In this document: positions 1 to 8,412 of the stretch, one piece after another
Layout: every line of letters starts with the position of its first letter
Position numbering within the stretch: position 1 is the stretch's first letter
Source of the DNA: Streptomyces fulvoviolaceus
Lineage (GTDB): Bacteria > Actinomycetota > Actinomycetes > Streptomycetales > Streptomycetaceae
Reading direction: 5' to 3'
Assembly: GCF_000718165.1 (NCBI RefSeq)
Contig: NZ_JOEY01000016.1
Span: forward strand, 186,001 to 250,000
Length of the DNA stretch: 64,000 nt
Notes under the pieces: generated by a model
Told to the model about the DNA's origin: nothing
The model's database searches: none
What the model saw: only the letters and a program-made list of their open reading frames with translations
Program-made: the position numbers and the translations under genes

Positions 1-4
1 ACAC

Positions 5-35
5 ACCAACCCGGCCCCTGCCGGGCCGGGTTGGT
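5..35. terminator. Perfect hairpin downstream of the sigma factor gene
   Basis: A 13-bp perfect inverted repeat (5-17 pairs with 23-35) encloses a 5-base loop. It lies 27 bases beyond the stop of the minus-strand sigma factor gene, so it can end that transcript. It would also work for a gene arriving from the left edge. Confidence 0.7.
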
Positions 36-61
36 TCAGTCACCCTTGGCTGCGGCCGCGG

Positions 62-976
62 TCACTCCTCGACCGTCAGCCCCTTCCGCAGCCGCACCAG
101 TGTCCGCGACAGCAGTCGCGACACGTGCATCTGCGAGATACCCAGCTCGTCGCCGATCTCCGACTGGGTCATGCCCGCGACGAAGCGGAGGGAGAGGATC
201 TTCCGGTCCCGGGAGGGCAGTTCGGCGATCAGCGGCTTCAACGACTCGACGTACTCGACGCCTTCGAGTTCGTGGTCCTCGTAACCGATGCGGTCCGCGA
301 GGGCACCTTCGGCGTCGTCCTCCTCCGGCTGGGCGTCCAGCGAGGAGGCGGTGTACGCGTTGGACGCGGCCATGCCCTCGACGACCTCGTCGTTCGTGAG
401 GCCCAGGCGCTCGGCCAGTTCACCCACCGTCGGCGCCCGGTCCAGCTGCTGGGCCAGCTCGTCGCCGGCCTTGGCCAGGTCGAGCCGCAGCTCCTGCAGT
501 CGGCGCGGTACGCGCACGGACCACGAGGTGTCACGGAAGAAGCGCTTGATCTCGCCGACGATCGTCGGCATCGCGAAGGTCGGGAACTCGACGCCGCGGC
601 TCAGCTCGAAGCGGTCGATCGCCTTGATCAGGCCTATCGTGCCGACCTGGATGATGTCCTCCATCGGCTCGCTGCGCGAGCGGAAGCGGGAGGCGGCGAA
701 CTTGACCAGGGCGAGGTTGAGTTCGACGAGCGTGTTGCGGACGTACGAGTACTCGTGGGTGCCTTCCTCCAGCGACTCCAGCCGCGCGAAGAGGGTCTTG
801 GACAGGGCCCGTGCGTCCACCGGCCCCACCTCGTCGAAGGGCGGGATGTCCGGAAGCCCGGCGAGCAAGCCGTCAGGGTCGACGGGTACGTCGTGATGCT
901 CGATGGGATCCAGATGTTCCGGGGGGGATGTCGACGTCGCCTCTTGGGTATGCGGTGCGTCGAGCCGGGGTGACAT
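62..976 (-). CDS. sigI: Stress-type RNA polymerase sigma factor (SigB/SigF family, SigI-like)
   Basis: This is a 304-residue sigma-70 family protein of the SigB/F/G group, which directs RNA polymerase to stress or developmental promoters. Region 2 lies at about residues 75-145 and contains the core-binding motif EDIIQVGTIGLIKAIDRFE. Region 3 follows, and region 4 near the C-terminus has the helix-turn-helix MTQSEIGDELGISQMHVSRLL. I chose the third of three in-frame ATGs because GGAGG sits 5 bases before it; an upstream ATG at 1000 would add 8 residues. It diverges from an anti-anti-sigma and an anti-sigma gene, the same trio known as sigI-arsI-prsI in S. coelicolor (established knowledge). 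The family is certain; the exact orthologue rests on remembered gene order. Confidence 0.88.
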   Translation of the reverse strand: MSPRLDAPHTQEATSTSPPEHLDPIEHHDVPVDPDGLLAGLPDIPPFDEVGPVDARALSKTLFARLESLEEGTHEYSYVRNTLVELNLALVKFAASRFRSRSEPMEDIIQVGTIGLIKAIDRFELSRGVEFPTFAMPTIVGEIKRFFRDTSWSVRVPRRLQELRLDLAKAGDELAQQLDRAPTVGELAERLGLTNDEVVEGMAASNAYTASSLDAQPEEDDAEGALADRIGYEDHELEGVEYVESLKPLIAELPSRDRKILSLRFVAGMTQSEIGDELGISQMHVSRLLSRTLVRLRKGLTVEE

Positions 977-1137
977 GATGTCCTCCATCGTTCTCGGCAT
1001 ATGTAATGGCTGCCGAAGCCAGTGCGTGCACTGCGGTGTGCGGCGCCTCCAAAGCCGGCCGTGGTTGAGTACGTGTCTCTACTAGCCCTACCCGCTTTCC
1101 CGAGCCGACCGCAAGTGTGTTCTGTGCGGTTATGTCC

Positions 1138-1161
1138 GTTTGCGTGTGATTGTTCGGGTGT
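1138..1161 (+). promoter_or_regulatory. Candidate SigB-type promoter for the anti-anti-sigma gene
   Basis: GTTT (1138-1141), 14 bases, then GGGTGT (1156-1161). This fits the GNNT-N14-16-GGGTAY pattern of Streptomyces SigB-group promoters and ends 70 bases before the ATG at 1232. On the other strand GGGTAG (1093-1088) with a poorer -35 could serve the sigma gene. If real, the sigma factor would control its own regulators. Confidence 0.45.
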
Positions 1162-1231
1162 CGGAGGGTGTGGAGAAGGCGTAGTGTTCGAGGGCGTCAG
1201 ACAGCAGCCAGGACGTCGGGAGAGAGACGGC

Positions 1232-1609
1232 ATGGACCGCAGGACAGTCGGCAGCGCACAGTCGGGCCGGCTTCTTGTCGAGGTGCGGGAAGAGGGCTCC
1301 AGCGCCGTCGTGATTCCGGCAGGTGAGTTGGATCACCACACGGCCGATTTGTTGCGTGAGCCACTCGAGGACTGCCTCGCCAAAGGATTCAGCCGGCTCG
1401 TCGTGGACTGCTCACGGCTGGAGTTCTGCGACTCCACCGGACTCAACGTCCTCCTGGGGGCGCGCCTGAAGGCCGAGGCGGCCGGGGGCGGGGTGCATCT
1501 CGCGGGGATGCTGCCGGTCGTGGCGCGGGTCTTCGAGATCACCGGGGCGGATGCGGTCTTCACCGTCCATGACACCCTGGACGCGGCTCTGGCGGACGAG
1601 ACCGGCTGA
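1232..1609 (+). CDS. arsI: Anti-anti-sigma factor (STAS domain, ArsI-like)
   Basis: This is a 125-residue single STAS domain of the SpoIIAA/RsbV type. In partner switching the unphosphorylated form binds the anti-sigma kinase and frees the sigma factor; phosphorylation switches it off. The phospho-acceptor motif CDSTGLN is intact, with Ser68. The ATG at 1232 has GGGAGAG 7 bases upstream and gives the normal family length; the reading frame is open further upstream but that extension has no STAS character. The anti-sigma gene follows 210 bases later and the sigma gene diverges to the left, so the three form a self-contained switch. Confidence 0.88.
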   Translation: MDRRTVGSAQSGRLLVEVREEGSSAVVIPAGELDHHTADLLREPLEDCLAKGFSRLVVDCSRLEFCDSTGLNVLLGARLKAEAAGGGVHLAGMLPVVARVFEITGADAVFTVHDTLDAALADETG

Positions 1610-1819
1610 GCCCGCTCGTCCCCCCTGTGACCGGCACTTTCCGGGTGTCACGCGTTTCGTGCCGAATACAGGGGTGTTCTGCCGGTCCGGTCGGGCAGGA
1701 GACATCCGTACTGACTGTTCGGTGAATGGCTTTGCGGTGGCACTCGTAGTGACACTTGCAGCGACACTTGCGGTGACTTTTTGAATTGTGAACTGGTGAA
1801 TCGGTGAGGTGAAGCGCTG

Positions 1820-2335
1820 ATGAGCACCACCCGGCCCTACTCGCCGGGCGACCGTGGCCCGGAGTCCAGCGGCGCTTCCGGGGCGTCCGAGGGGGGCGCG
1901 GACGTGCCGTCCGGGCCATCGGCGGGCCGGCAGGTCCGCACGCTGAGTTTCGACGGCGAGAGCGGTGTCGTCCCGCTCGCCCGCGACTTCACCCGCCAGG
2001 CGCTGTACGCGTGGGGCTGGCTGCCCGCCGCCACCGCCGATCAGCGGGCCGCCGCGGAGGATGTCCTTCTCGTGGTCTCCGAGCTGGTCACGAATGCCTG
2101 CCTGCACGCCGAGGGGCCGGACCAGCTCTGGATCGCCTGTGACAACAAGGTGATCCGGGTCGAGGTCTCCGACCGGGGGACGGGGCAGCCTGCGCCGCGG
2201 ACGCCGCACAGGGCCGGCCGCCCGGGTGGTCACGGGATGTTCATCGTGCAGCGACTTTGTCTGGATTGGGGAGTTGTGCGTACTCCTGGGGTTGCCGGTA
2301 AGACGGTGTGGGCGGAGTTGGGGGCGCCCGCCTAG
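1820..2335 (+). CDS. prsI: Anti-sigma factor / serine kinase (RsbW-SpoIIAB type, PrsI-like)
   Basis: This is a 171-residue GHKL ATPase. After a 40-residue disordered leader come the N box SELVTNACLHAEG (Asn92), the G1 box SDRGTG (118-122) and the G2 box GRPGGHGMFIVQ (133-143). Such proteins sequester a sigma factor and use ATP to phosphorylate the anti-anti-sigma factor. The neighbouring STAS gene and divergent sigma gene supply both partners. RBS GGTGAGGTGAAG precedes the ATG. The 210-base gap before it holds imperfect GTGACACTTGC direct repeats (about 1759-1786) and no other gene. Confidence 0.85.
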   Translation: MSTTRPYSPGDRGPESSGASGASEGGADVPSGPSAGRQVRTLSFDGESGVVPLARDFTRQALYAWGWLPAATADQRAAAEDVLLVVSELVTNACLHAEGPDQLWIACDNKVIRVEVSDRGTGQPAPRTPHRAGRPGGHGMFIVQRLCLDWGVVRTPGVAGKTVWAELGAPA

Positions 2336-2385
2336 AGGGGTGCCGCTGCCTGTGATCTGGCGGCTGCCGGCCGTCTGTGGTTTGT

Positions 2386-2440
2386 TGCGCCCACGCGGCG
2401 GAGCCGCATATGGACACAGCCCCGCGCCCCTGAAGGGGCG
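2386..2440 (-). repeat. Dispersed intergenic palindromic repeat, family A, copy 1
   Basis: About 55 bases matching four other copies at 6798, 9540, 10951 and 48717. The shared core is a GCGGC-TCC-GCCGC hairpin next to a GGGGCGCGGGGCTGTAT-like arm. This copy is in minus orientation just after the anti-sigma gene and may act as a weak terminator. Confidence 0.75.
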
Positions 2441-2553
2441 CTTCCGCATCCCCACACTTCCAACACGCCCTTTGTCTTCCCTCCTCTGGGCCCCCGGCGT
2501 ACCTTGACGGCCGATCTGATGTGCCGTCAGGAAATCGAAGGGGAGCGGAAATC

Positions 2554-3234
2554 GTGTCGTACCGGAAACGAACCGCCGCGCTCGCGTCCGCCGCGGCCCT
2601 GGCCGGCTCGGCGGTGCTGATGGCCGCCCCCGCCGCCCACGCCGAGGTCGTCGACGTGAAGTACCAGTGCAAGACGCCGATCGGTGACAAGAGCGCCGTC
2701 TCGCCCATCGACATCAAGGGCGTCAAGAGCGGCAGCGGCTACAAGATCACCATGTCCTGGCAGAAGGGCGTCTCGTCCAGCCCGGTCGAACTGGGCAAGG
2801 GCGCGATGAACCCGAGTGCCGTCGTCAAGCTGGGCGGCGCCGACAGCGGCACCGTGGCGGTGTCGGGGCCGGCCAACCAGGCCGCGATCCCGGCCGACAC
2901 CCCCATCAAGATCAACGACCTGAGCGGCACGTACACCCCGAAGAAGTCCGGCAAGGTCACCTTCACGGCGGGCGTGCTCACCATCAAGGCGCTCGGCACG
3001 ACGACCACGTGCACGCCCACCAACAGCCCCGGCCCGTCGCTGACCCTGGACGTCACCGCCGCCAGCGGCGCCTCCGACTCCTCCCCGAGCGACAGCGGCT
3101 CCGGCTCCGAACTCCCGCAGACCGGCCCCGAGGACTCGGCGATCGCCCTCGGCACGCTCGGCGGCACGGTGCTGCTCGCGGGCGCGGCGGGCGCGCTGTG
3201 GCTGACGAGGCGGAACCAGGCGGCTCGGCGCTGA
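2554..3234 (+). CDS. Exported surface protein with LPQTG sorting signal
   Basis: This 226-residue protein has a signal peptide (cleavage likely after AHA, residue 30), one beta-rich domain of about 125 residues and a Ser-rich linker. It ends in LPQTG (187-191), a hydrophobic segment and RR, the layout of sortase substrates that become linked to the wall. The domain (motifs YQC..PIGDKSAVSPI and GVLTIKALGTTTTCTP, with two Cys likely paired) recurs in the gene at 5255 and resembles the domain I know as DUF6801. GTG at 2554 was chosen because AAGGGGAGC lies just upstream and the signal peptide then starts normally; a GTG at 2521 would add 11 residues. Function unknown; it leads a four-gene surface-protein block. 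Confidence 0.85.
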   Translation: MSYRKRTAALASAAALAGSAVLMAAPAAHAEVVDVKYQCKTPIGDKSAVSPIDIKGVKSGSGYKITMSWQKGVSSSPVELGKGAMNPSAVVKLGGADSGTVAVSGPANQAAIPADTPIKINDLSGTYTPKKSGKVTFTAGVLTIKALGTTTTCTPTNSPGPSLTLDVTAASGASDSSPSDSGSGSELPQTGPEDSAIALGTLGGTVLLAGAAGALWLTRRNQAARR

Positions 3235-3246
3235 CCGGGCTTCTGG

Positions 3247-3299
3247 CCCACGCCCGCCCGTCGCCCGGCCACCGCCCCTCAACGAGGCGCTTCGCGCCG
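3247..3299 (+). repeat. Repeat family C, copy 1
   Basis: A 53-base block including CGCCCCTCAACGAGGCGCTT that is almost the same as 57362-57412 downstream of whiB. It contains a small hairpin and sits in an intergenic spacer in both places. Confidence 0.6.
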
Positions 3300-3321
3300 C
3301 ACCTGCTTGATGGAGCCGCCG

Positions 3322-4158
3322 ATGCCGTCCGCCGCCCGTGTCCTGTCCCTGACCCTGTTCGCCCTGCTGTGGGCGGCCCCGACGGCCACCGCCGCCGAGG
3401 GCTGGTCCCTCGCGCCCTTCGGCGGCCGGCCCGTCCTGTACGCCGAGGGCGAGCCCGGGGCGGTCCTCCAGGACACGGTGTCCGTGGCCAACCGCGGCGA
3501 CAGGCCGGTCACCGTACGGCTGCACGCCGACGGCGTCACCTTCGCGGACGCCGCCGTACGCGTCCCCGCCCGCACCCGCGCCGACGTCCCCTTCACGGTG
3601 ACCGTCCCGGCCGACGACCGCACCGCCGAGATCGTCGCGCGCGACACCGACGGCCGCACCCAGCAGATCCGTCTCCAACTCCGCGCCACCGTCCCGGAGT
3701 TGTCCGCGCTGACCGTCGAGCACGTGTCCGTCCGCGCCGACCGCATCACGTACGAGCTGGTCAACCGCGGTACGACGACCCTCGTACCGAAGCTCACCGT
3801 GCGCGCGGACGGCCTCTTCGGCCCGGTCCTCGACCGCGCCCCGCGCACGCTCCCCGTCGAGCTGCCCCCGGGCCGCCGCGTCGAGCTCGGCGAGCCATGG
3901 CATGACCGGCCCGCCCTGGACGCGGTCGACGTGCGTCTGACGGTCACGGCGGCGGGCGGCGCGCGCGACACGGCCGGCGCGTCGGCGTGGTTCGTGCCGT
4001 GGGGTGCGGTGGCGGTGGCGGTGGCGGGGGCCGCGGGTGCGGTGGCGGCGACGGGCGCCCTCATCGTCGTACGACGTCGAGGACGCCGTACGCCCGAGGG
4101 CGGCGAGGCACCTCAACCCCCACGCGCGGAAGCCGAGTTGACGGGAGCGATGACGTGA
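3322..4158 (+). CDS. Exported, membrane-anchored Ig-like protein
   Basis: This 278-residue protein has a signal peptide of about 24 residues (ending TATAA) and a beta-rich extracellular region of about 190 residues. The phrase QDTVSVANRGDRPVTVRLHADGV resembles the DUF916/COG1470 type of surface Ig-like domain. One transmembrane helix at about 225-250 and a short basic tail follow, so it should be held in the membrane facing out. ATG at 3322 follows GGAG. Its stop overlaps the next gene's GTG by four bases (GTGA), implying co-translation. Exact role unknown. Confidence 0.75.
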   Translation: MPSAARVLSLTLFALLWAAPTATAAEGWSLAPFGGRPVLYAEGEPGAVLQDTVSVANRGDRPVTVRLHADGVTFADAAVRVPARTRADVPFTVTVPADDRTAEIVARDTDGRTQQIRLQLRATVPELSALTVEHVSVRADRITYELVNRGTTTLVPKLTVRADGLFGPVLDRAPRTLPVELPPGRRVELGEPWHDRPALDAVDVRLTVTAAGGARDTAGASAWFVPWGAVAVAVAGAAGAVAATGALIVVRRRGRRTPEGGEAPQPPRAEAELTGAMT

Positions 4159-5258
4159 GCGGCAAGGTGCGGATTCCGGCGTTGGCGGCGGTGCTCGCGT
4201 TGTGCTTCGCGTTTCTGGCGGGCACGACTGCCGCGGCCGACGGGCCGACCGTGAAGCTGTCCAAGTCCCAGGCGGGGACCGGGGGTTCGATCACCGTGAC
4301 CGGCGAGGGCTGGCGGGCGCGGGCGCTGCTGATGATCCTGGTCTGCGGGCAGTCCGTGCCGTCGCGGGGTGTGGTGGGTGGCACCAACTCCTGTGCCAAC
4401 GCGGACGGCAGGGCCGTGACGACCGACTCCGCGGGCCGTTTCAGCCGGAGGCTGCCGGTCGCCGAGCCGCCGGTGCCGTGCCCGTGCGTCGTGCACGTGG
4501 CGACGGTGACCGGGGCGAAGGCCGAGGCCGACGCGATCTTCCAGGTGGCCGGGCACGCGGTCGAACCGCTGCCCGCGGAGACGTCCGGCGGACGCCTGTC
4601 CGTCCTCACCGACACCCGGCTCGACGGCTCCAGCGGGCTGCTGACCTGGTTCGGGGCGCCGCCCGCCCGCACCCTCGTCTTCACCGTCGGCAACGTCGGC
4701 ACCTCCACCGTCAAGAACCCCGTCTTCCAAGTCGGCACCGCCCACGGCGTGTTCGCCCCGCAGTGGGAGGAACAGCAGTGGCGGGGCACGATCCAGCCCG
4801 GCAAGAAGGCGCGGATCGAGCTGCCCGTCGAGCTGCCGGGCGGCGCGCACGGCGACTACACGGTGTCGCTGAAGTACGGCGGGAAGGTCCTCGCCGAGCA
4901 GCCCTGGGGCGTGGGCCGGCCCTGGGGCGTGACCCTGTTCTGGGTCCTGGTCTGCATCGTGGTGCCGGCCGCGGTGTTCCGCGCCGGGATGGCGGTGGTG
5001 GACCGGGTGCGGCCGCGCCGCAGGTCCGGCGGCATTCGTCACCGAGAGCTGCGGATGCCCGAACTCTCCCTGCGCCTGCCCGGGTTGAAGCGCCGGACCG
5101 AGGCGCCCACCCCTGACACCACCTCGACCCTGCCGTGGTTCACCCCGGATGCCGATCCGGGGACGGCCGGTCGGCTCTCCGCACCGCACGACGACAGCCC
5201 GACGAGTCCTACGGCTCCCACGAGTCCTACGACTCCCACCCAGAAGGGACACCCGTGA
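4155..5258 (+). CDS. Exported, membrane-anchored protein with neocarzinostatin-like N-terminal domain
   Basis: This 367-residue protein has a signal peptide (core ALAAVLALCFAFLAG) and then a domain opening with VKLSKSQAGTGGSITVTGEGW. That opening and the Cys pairs (CGQ..CAN, CPC) recall the neocarzinostatin-type Ig fold of actinobacterial surface proteins. A second beta domain follows, then a transmembrane helix at about 255-280 and a cytoplasmic tail ending in Thr/Pro repeats. It starts with GTG inside the previous stop and ends by overlapping the next GTG, so it sits in the middle of a coupled run. No enzymatic motif is visible. Confidence 0.72.
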   Translation: MSGKVRIPALAAVLALCFAFLAGTTAAADGPTVKLSKSQAGTGGSITVTGEGWRARALLMILVCGQSVPSRGVVGGTNSCANADGRAVTTDSAGRFSRRLPVAEPPVPCPCVVHVATVTGAKAEADAIFQVAGHAVEPLPAETSGGRLSVLTDTRLDGSSGLLTWFGAPPARTLVFTVGNVGTSTVKNPVFQVGTAHGVFAPQWEEQQWRGTIQPGKKARIELPVELPGGAHGDYTVSLKYGGKVLAEQPWGVGRPWGVTLFWVLVCIVVPAAVFRAGMAVVDRVRPRRRSGGIRHRELRMPELSLRLPGLKRRTEAPTPDTTSTLPWFTPDADPGTAGRLSAPHDDSPTSPTAPTSPTTPTQKGHP

Positions 5259-6790
5259 GCATGCGAAGGAGAGTCACACCGGCCACCGGGCCGAGAAGAG
5301 CGGGCGCGGCGGGCCCAGGAGGTGCCGGTGAGGTTCAGGCACGCCCCCACGCCGCCCGGCACGCAGTCTCGCCGCACCGGCCAAAGGTCCTGGTAGCTCT
5401 GCTGCGAGCACCTTCATCCGGCACGCCGAGAGCACACACCGGCTGCGACACCGGCCGCTGCCGCTGTGGGCGCGGGAACGCACCCGCACCTCACCGGCAC
5501 CGCCTCGCGCTGGCGCTCGGCGGGGCGGTCGTCCTGCTGGGCGTGGCCGCGGTGCCCGCGCAGGCCGCGGAGGTGTCGTTCGCGACCCACTGCGTGCCGC
5601 CCGCCGGGATCGACCCCGTCGACGGCACGTCCACGGTGGAGATCACCGCGCCGGCGACCGCGAAGGTGGGTGACGAGGTCGAGGTGGTGTGGAAGTTCGT
5701 GCAGGCCGCCTCCAAGAACCCCGACATCATCGACCTGCCGGAGAACTCGGTCCAGCCGTCCGGCACCCTCAAGGCGGCCGGGGCACAGACCACCGACATC
5801 GCGATGACGGGGCCGCGCGAGAACCCCGCCATCCCCAAGGGCGGCGACATGGTGCTGGCCGACATGAAGGGCACGCTGAAGCTGACGGCGCCCGGAGAGG
5901 TCACGCTGACGCCGGACGCGTACACCGTCAACGCCATGTCGACGAACACGGAGTGCTCGCCGACGGAGACGGTGGGGTCGGCGGCGACCATCAACGTGGA
6001 GGAGGGGGACGGGAGTTCCCCGACGCCGACCACGTCCGCCGAGCCGACCGACAGCGCCACGCCGACCGACGGCGCGACCCCGACCCCGAGCACGAGTCCG
6101 AGCGCGACTGAAACCGGCGGCGGCCAGACCGACTTCACCGGCAAGGAGGTCGAGATCCCCTACACCTGCGACTCGCCCCTCGGCGAGAAGAAGGCGACCT
6201 CCCCGATCCAGATCAACGCCAAGAAGGACGGCGGGAGTTACGACCTCACCGTGAAGTTCGGCAAGTCGGTGATGGACAGCCCGGCCGACATCCCGGCGGA
6301 CTCGGTCAAGCCGTCGATGGAGGTCGTCCTGGGCGGCGACGACACGGGCACGGTCCACGTCGAGGGCCCGACCAACTCCGAGGCCATCAAGTCCGGCGAC
6401 CCGATCGAGATCCCCGACCTGACCGGCACCTACAAGCCGGGCGCGACCGGTTCGTCGACCCTGTCACCGGGCGTCCTCACGATCGAGGCCCTCGGCACGA
6501 CCACGACCTGCAAGCCGGACAAGACGTCGGTCTCCCTGACCCTGGACACGACGGAGCAGGAGGGCGGCGCGGCCGGCGGCTCTTCGAGCACGGGCGGTTC
6601 GTCGAGCACGGGCGGTTCGTCGAGCACGGGCGGTTCGTCGAGCACGGGCGGTTCGTCGACCGACGGTGGTCTGGCGGCGACCGGCGCTGATGATCACGCC
6701 GCGCTGAAGGCCCTGGGCCTGGTGGCAGGGACGGCAGTCCTGCTGGGCGCGGCGGTGTTCACGTTCATGCCCGGACGAAGGGCACGCTGA
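5255..6790 (+). CDS. Exported surface protein with two DUF6801-like domains and LAATG sorting signal
   Basis: This 511-residue protein has a hydrophobic export segment (ALGGAVVLLGVAAVPAQA) only after about 88 basic and Pro/Arg-rich residues, which is odd. Two related beta domains follow, separated by a Pro/Ser/Thr linker; the second closely matches the domain of the protein at 2554. Five GGSSST units precede LAATG, a hydrophobic stretch and GRRAR, the LAXTG type handled by class E sortases in Streptomyces. GTG at 5255 overlaps the upstream stop and has AGAAGGGAC 5 bases before it; ATG at 5261 is the alternative. A strong AGGAGG at 5317 precedes an out-of-frame GTG (5328) that opens only 22 codons, so the leader may have suffered a frameshift. 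Confidence 0.75.
   Translation: MSMRRRVTPATGPRRAGAAGPGGAGEVQARPHAARHAVSPHRPKVLVALLRAPSSGTPRAHTGCDTGRCRCGRGNAPAPHRHRLALALGGAVVLLGVAAVPAQAAEVSFATHCVPPAGIDPVDGTSTVEITAPATAKVGDEVEVVWKFVQAASKNPDIIDLPENSVQPSGTLKAAGAQTTDIAMTGPRENPAIPKGGDMVLADMKGTLKLTAPGEVTLTPDAYTVNAMSTNTECSPTETVGSAATINVEEGDGSSPTPTTSAEPTDSATPTDGATPTPSTSPSATETGGGQTDFTGKEVEIPYTCDSPLGEKKATSPIQINAKKDGGSYDLTVKFGKSVMDSPADIPADSVKPSMEVVLGGDDTGTVHVEGPTNSEAIKSGDPIEIPDLTGTYKPGATGSSTLSPGVLTIEALGTTTTCKPDKTSVSLTLDTTEQEGGAAGGSSSTGGSSSTGGSSSTGGSSSTGGSSTDGGLAATGADDHAALKALGLVAGTAVLLGAAVFTFMPGRRAR
6575..6664 (+). repeat. Five tandem 18-bp units encoding GGSSST
   Basis: The unit GGCGGTTCGTCGAGCACG occurs at 6593, 6611 and 6629, with diverged copies at 6575 and 6647. 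It codes for a flexible wall-spanning spacer just before the sorting signal and is a likely site of copy-number change. Confidence 0.9.
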
Positions 6791-6797
6791 CCGACCT

Positions 6798-6850
6798 CAG
6801 GGGCGCGGGACTGTATCCATATGCGGCTCCGCCGCGTGGGCGCCCAGCCA
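6798..6850 (+). repeat. Dispersed intergenic palindromic repeat, family A, copy 2
   Basis: It matches the other family A copies, with GGCGCGGGACTGTATCCATA followed by the GCGGCTCCGCCGC hairpin. It begins 8 bases after the stop of the LAATG protein gene. Confidence 0.75.
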
Positions 6851-6858
6851 CACAGAGC

Positions 6859-6900
6859 GACGGGGCCGTCGGAACCCACCTGGGTTCCGACGGCCCCGTC
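6859..6900. terminator. Bidirectional terminator, 20-bp perfect stem
   Basis: 6859-6878 pairs perfectly with 6881-6900 around a 2-base gap. It sits between two convergent genes, the surface-protein block and the peptide transporter, and can end both transcripts. Confidence 0.9.
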
Positions 6901-6915
6901 GACTCGGGCCCACGG

Positions 6916-8412
6916 CTAGCGAACGCTGCCCATGAGCTCCTTGACCTTGTTCCGGTACATCCACACCGCGACACCGGCGACCACGGCAAGCGTGGCCTCC
7001 AGGGCGACGACACCCGTCTTGTTGAGGTCGACACCGGCGATGGACAGCAGCCCCGTCGTGGCGTCACCCGCGGTGACCGCCAGGAACCACACACCCATCA
7101 TCTGCGAGGCGTACTTCGCGGGCGCCATCTTCGTCGTCACCGACAGGCCCACCGGGGACAGCAGCAGCTCACCCACGGTCTGGACGAAGTAGATCGCCAC
7201 CAGCCACATCGCGGCCGCCTTGTGACCGCCCTCGGCGATCGACAGCGGGGCGAGGAAGAGGAAGAAGGACGCGCCGACCAGGACCAGACCCGAGGAGAAC
7301 TTCACGATCGTGCTGGGCTCCTTGCCGCGCCGGTTCAGCGCGAGCCAGAACCAGGCGAAGACCGGGGCCAGGGCCATGATCAGGACCGGGTTGACCGACT
7401 GGTACCAGGAGACCGGGAACTCCCAGCCGAAGACGGTGTTCTCGGCGGAGGCGTCGGCGAAGATCGACAGGGTCGAGCCGCCCTGGTCGTAGATCATCCA
7501 GAAGACGGCCGCGGCGACGAAGAACCAGATGTACGCCGACATCGACTTCTGCTCGGTGCGGTCCAGGCCCTTGTCGCGCTTGATGCGGGTCAGCACCATG
7601 ACCGGGATGATCACGCCGAGCAGGGTCAGCGGGACCAGGATCCAGTTCAGCGTGTAGTGGCCGGAGAAGCCGACGATCGCGTAGAAGACGACGGCGATGC
7701 CCGCCCAGATCGCGGCCTTGCGGAGGGTGGAGGCCTTCTCCTGGTCCGACAGCGGGGTCGGGACGACGCTGGAGCGGTCGGCCAGGTGGCGGCTGCCGAT
7801 CAGGAACTGGGCGAGACCCAGCGCCATGCCGACCGCGGCGAGCGCGAAGCCCAGGTGCCAGTTGACGTTCTCGCCGATGGTGCCGATGACCAGCGGCGCG
7901 GCGAACGCACCGAGGTTGATGCCCATGTAGAAGACGGTGAAGCCACCGTCGCGGCGGGCGTCGTCCGGGCCCTCGTAGAGGTGGCCGACCATCGTGGAGA
8001 TGTTGGCCTTCAGCAGACCCGAGCCGATCGCCACGAGACCGAGACCGGCGTAGAAGGTGCCGGAGTTCGGCAGGGCCAGCGTGAGGTGGCCGAGCATGAT
8101 GACGCCGCCGGCGACGGCGACGGTCTTGCGCGGGCCCCAGACCCGGTCGCCGAACCAGCCGCCCGGCATCGCCAGCAGGTACACCAGTGAGACGTACACG
8201 GAGTAGATCGCGGTCGCGGTCGCCGCACTGAGGTGCAGGCCGCCCGGGGCGACGAGGTACAGCGGGAGGAGAGCCCTCATGCCGTAGTAGGAGAAACGCT
8301 CCCACATCTCGGTCATGAAGAGAGTGGCCAGTCCGCGGGGGTGGCCGAAGAAGGTCTTCTCGGAACCGGGGGTGCCCGGAGTCACCGAGTCCTTCGTCAG
8401 GCTGGACGCCAT
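6916..8412 (-). CDS. Proton-coupled oligopeptide transporter (POT/PTR2 family)
   Basis: This 498-residue protein has about 14 predicted membrane helices. Both PTR2 signatures are present: GGWFGDRVWGPRKTV near the N-terminus and FTVFYMGINLGAF in helix 5. The TM1 motif ERFSYYGMR matches the ExxERFxYY proton-coupling motif of the family. It should import di- and tripeptides using the proton gradient. ATG at 8412 has AAGGAA close upstream and gives the usual family length; an in-frame start at 8538 would add 42 non-conserved residues. It stands alone, convergent with the surface-protein block. Confidence 0.92.
   Translation of the reverse strand: MASSLTKDSVTPGTPGSEKTFFGHPRGLATLFMTEMWERFSYYGMRALLPLYLVAPGGLHLSAATATAIYSVYVSLVYLLAMPGGWFGDRVWGPRKTVAVAGGVIMLGHLTLALPNSGTFYAGLGLVAIGSGLLKANISTMVGHLYEGPDDARRDGGFTVFYMGINLGAFAAPLVIGTIGENVNWHLGFALAAVGMALGLAQFLIGSRHLADRSSVVPTPLSDQEKASTLRKAAIWAGIAVVFYAIVGFSGHYTLNWILVPLTLLGVIIPVMVLTRIKRDKGLDRTEQKSMSAYIWFFVAAAVFWMIYDQGGSTLSIFADASAENTVFGWEFPVSWYQSVNPVLIMALAPVFAWFWLALNRRGKEPSTIVKFSSGLVLVGASFFLFLAPLSIAEGGHKAAAMWLVAIYFVQTVGELLLSPVGLSVTTKMAPAKYASQMMGVWFLAVTAGDATTGLLSIAGVDLNKTGVVALEATLAVVAGVAVWMYRNKVKELMGSVR

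Noticed and set aside
1022..1231. Longer N-terminus for the anti-anti-sigma factor from 1022
   Set aside because: The 70 extra residues have no STAS character and would cover the likely promoter; GGGAGAG before 1232 supports the short form.
5328..5396. A 22-codon ORF after a perfect AGGAGG
   Set aside because: It is too short and without any recognisable feature to call as a gene; kept only as a clue to a damaged leader.
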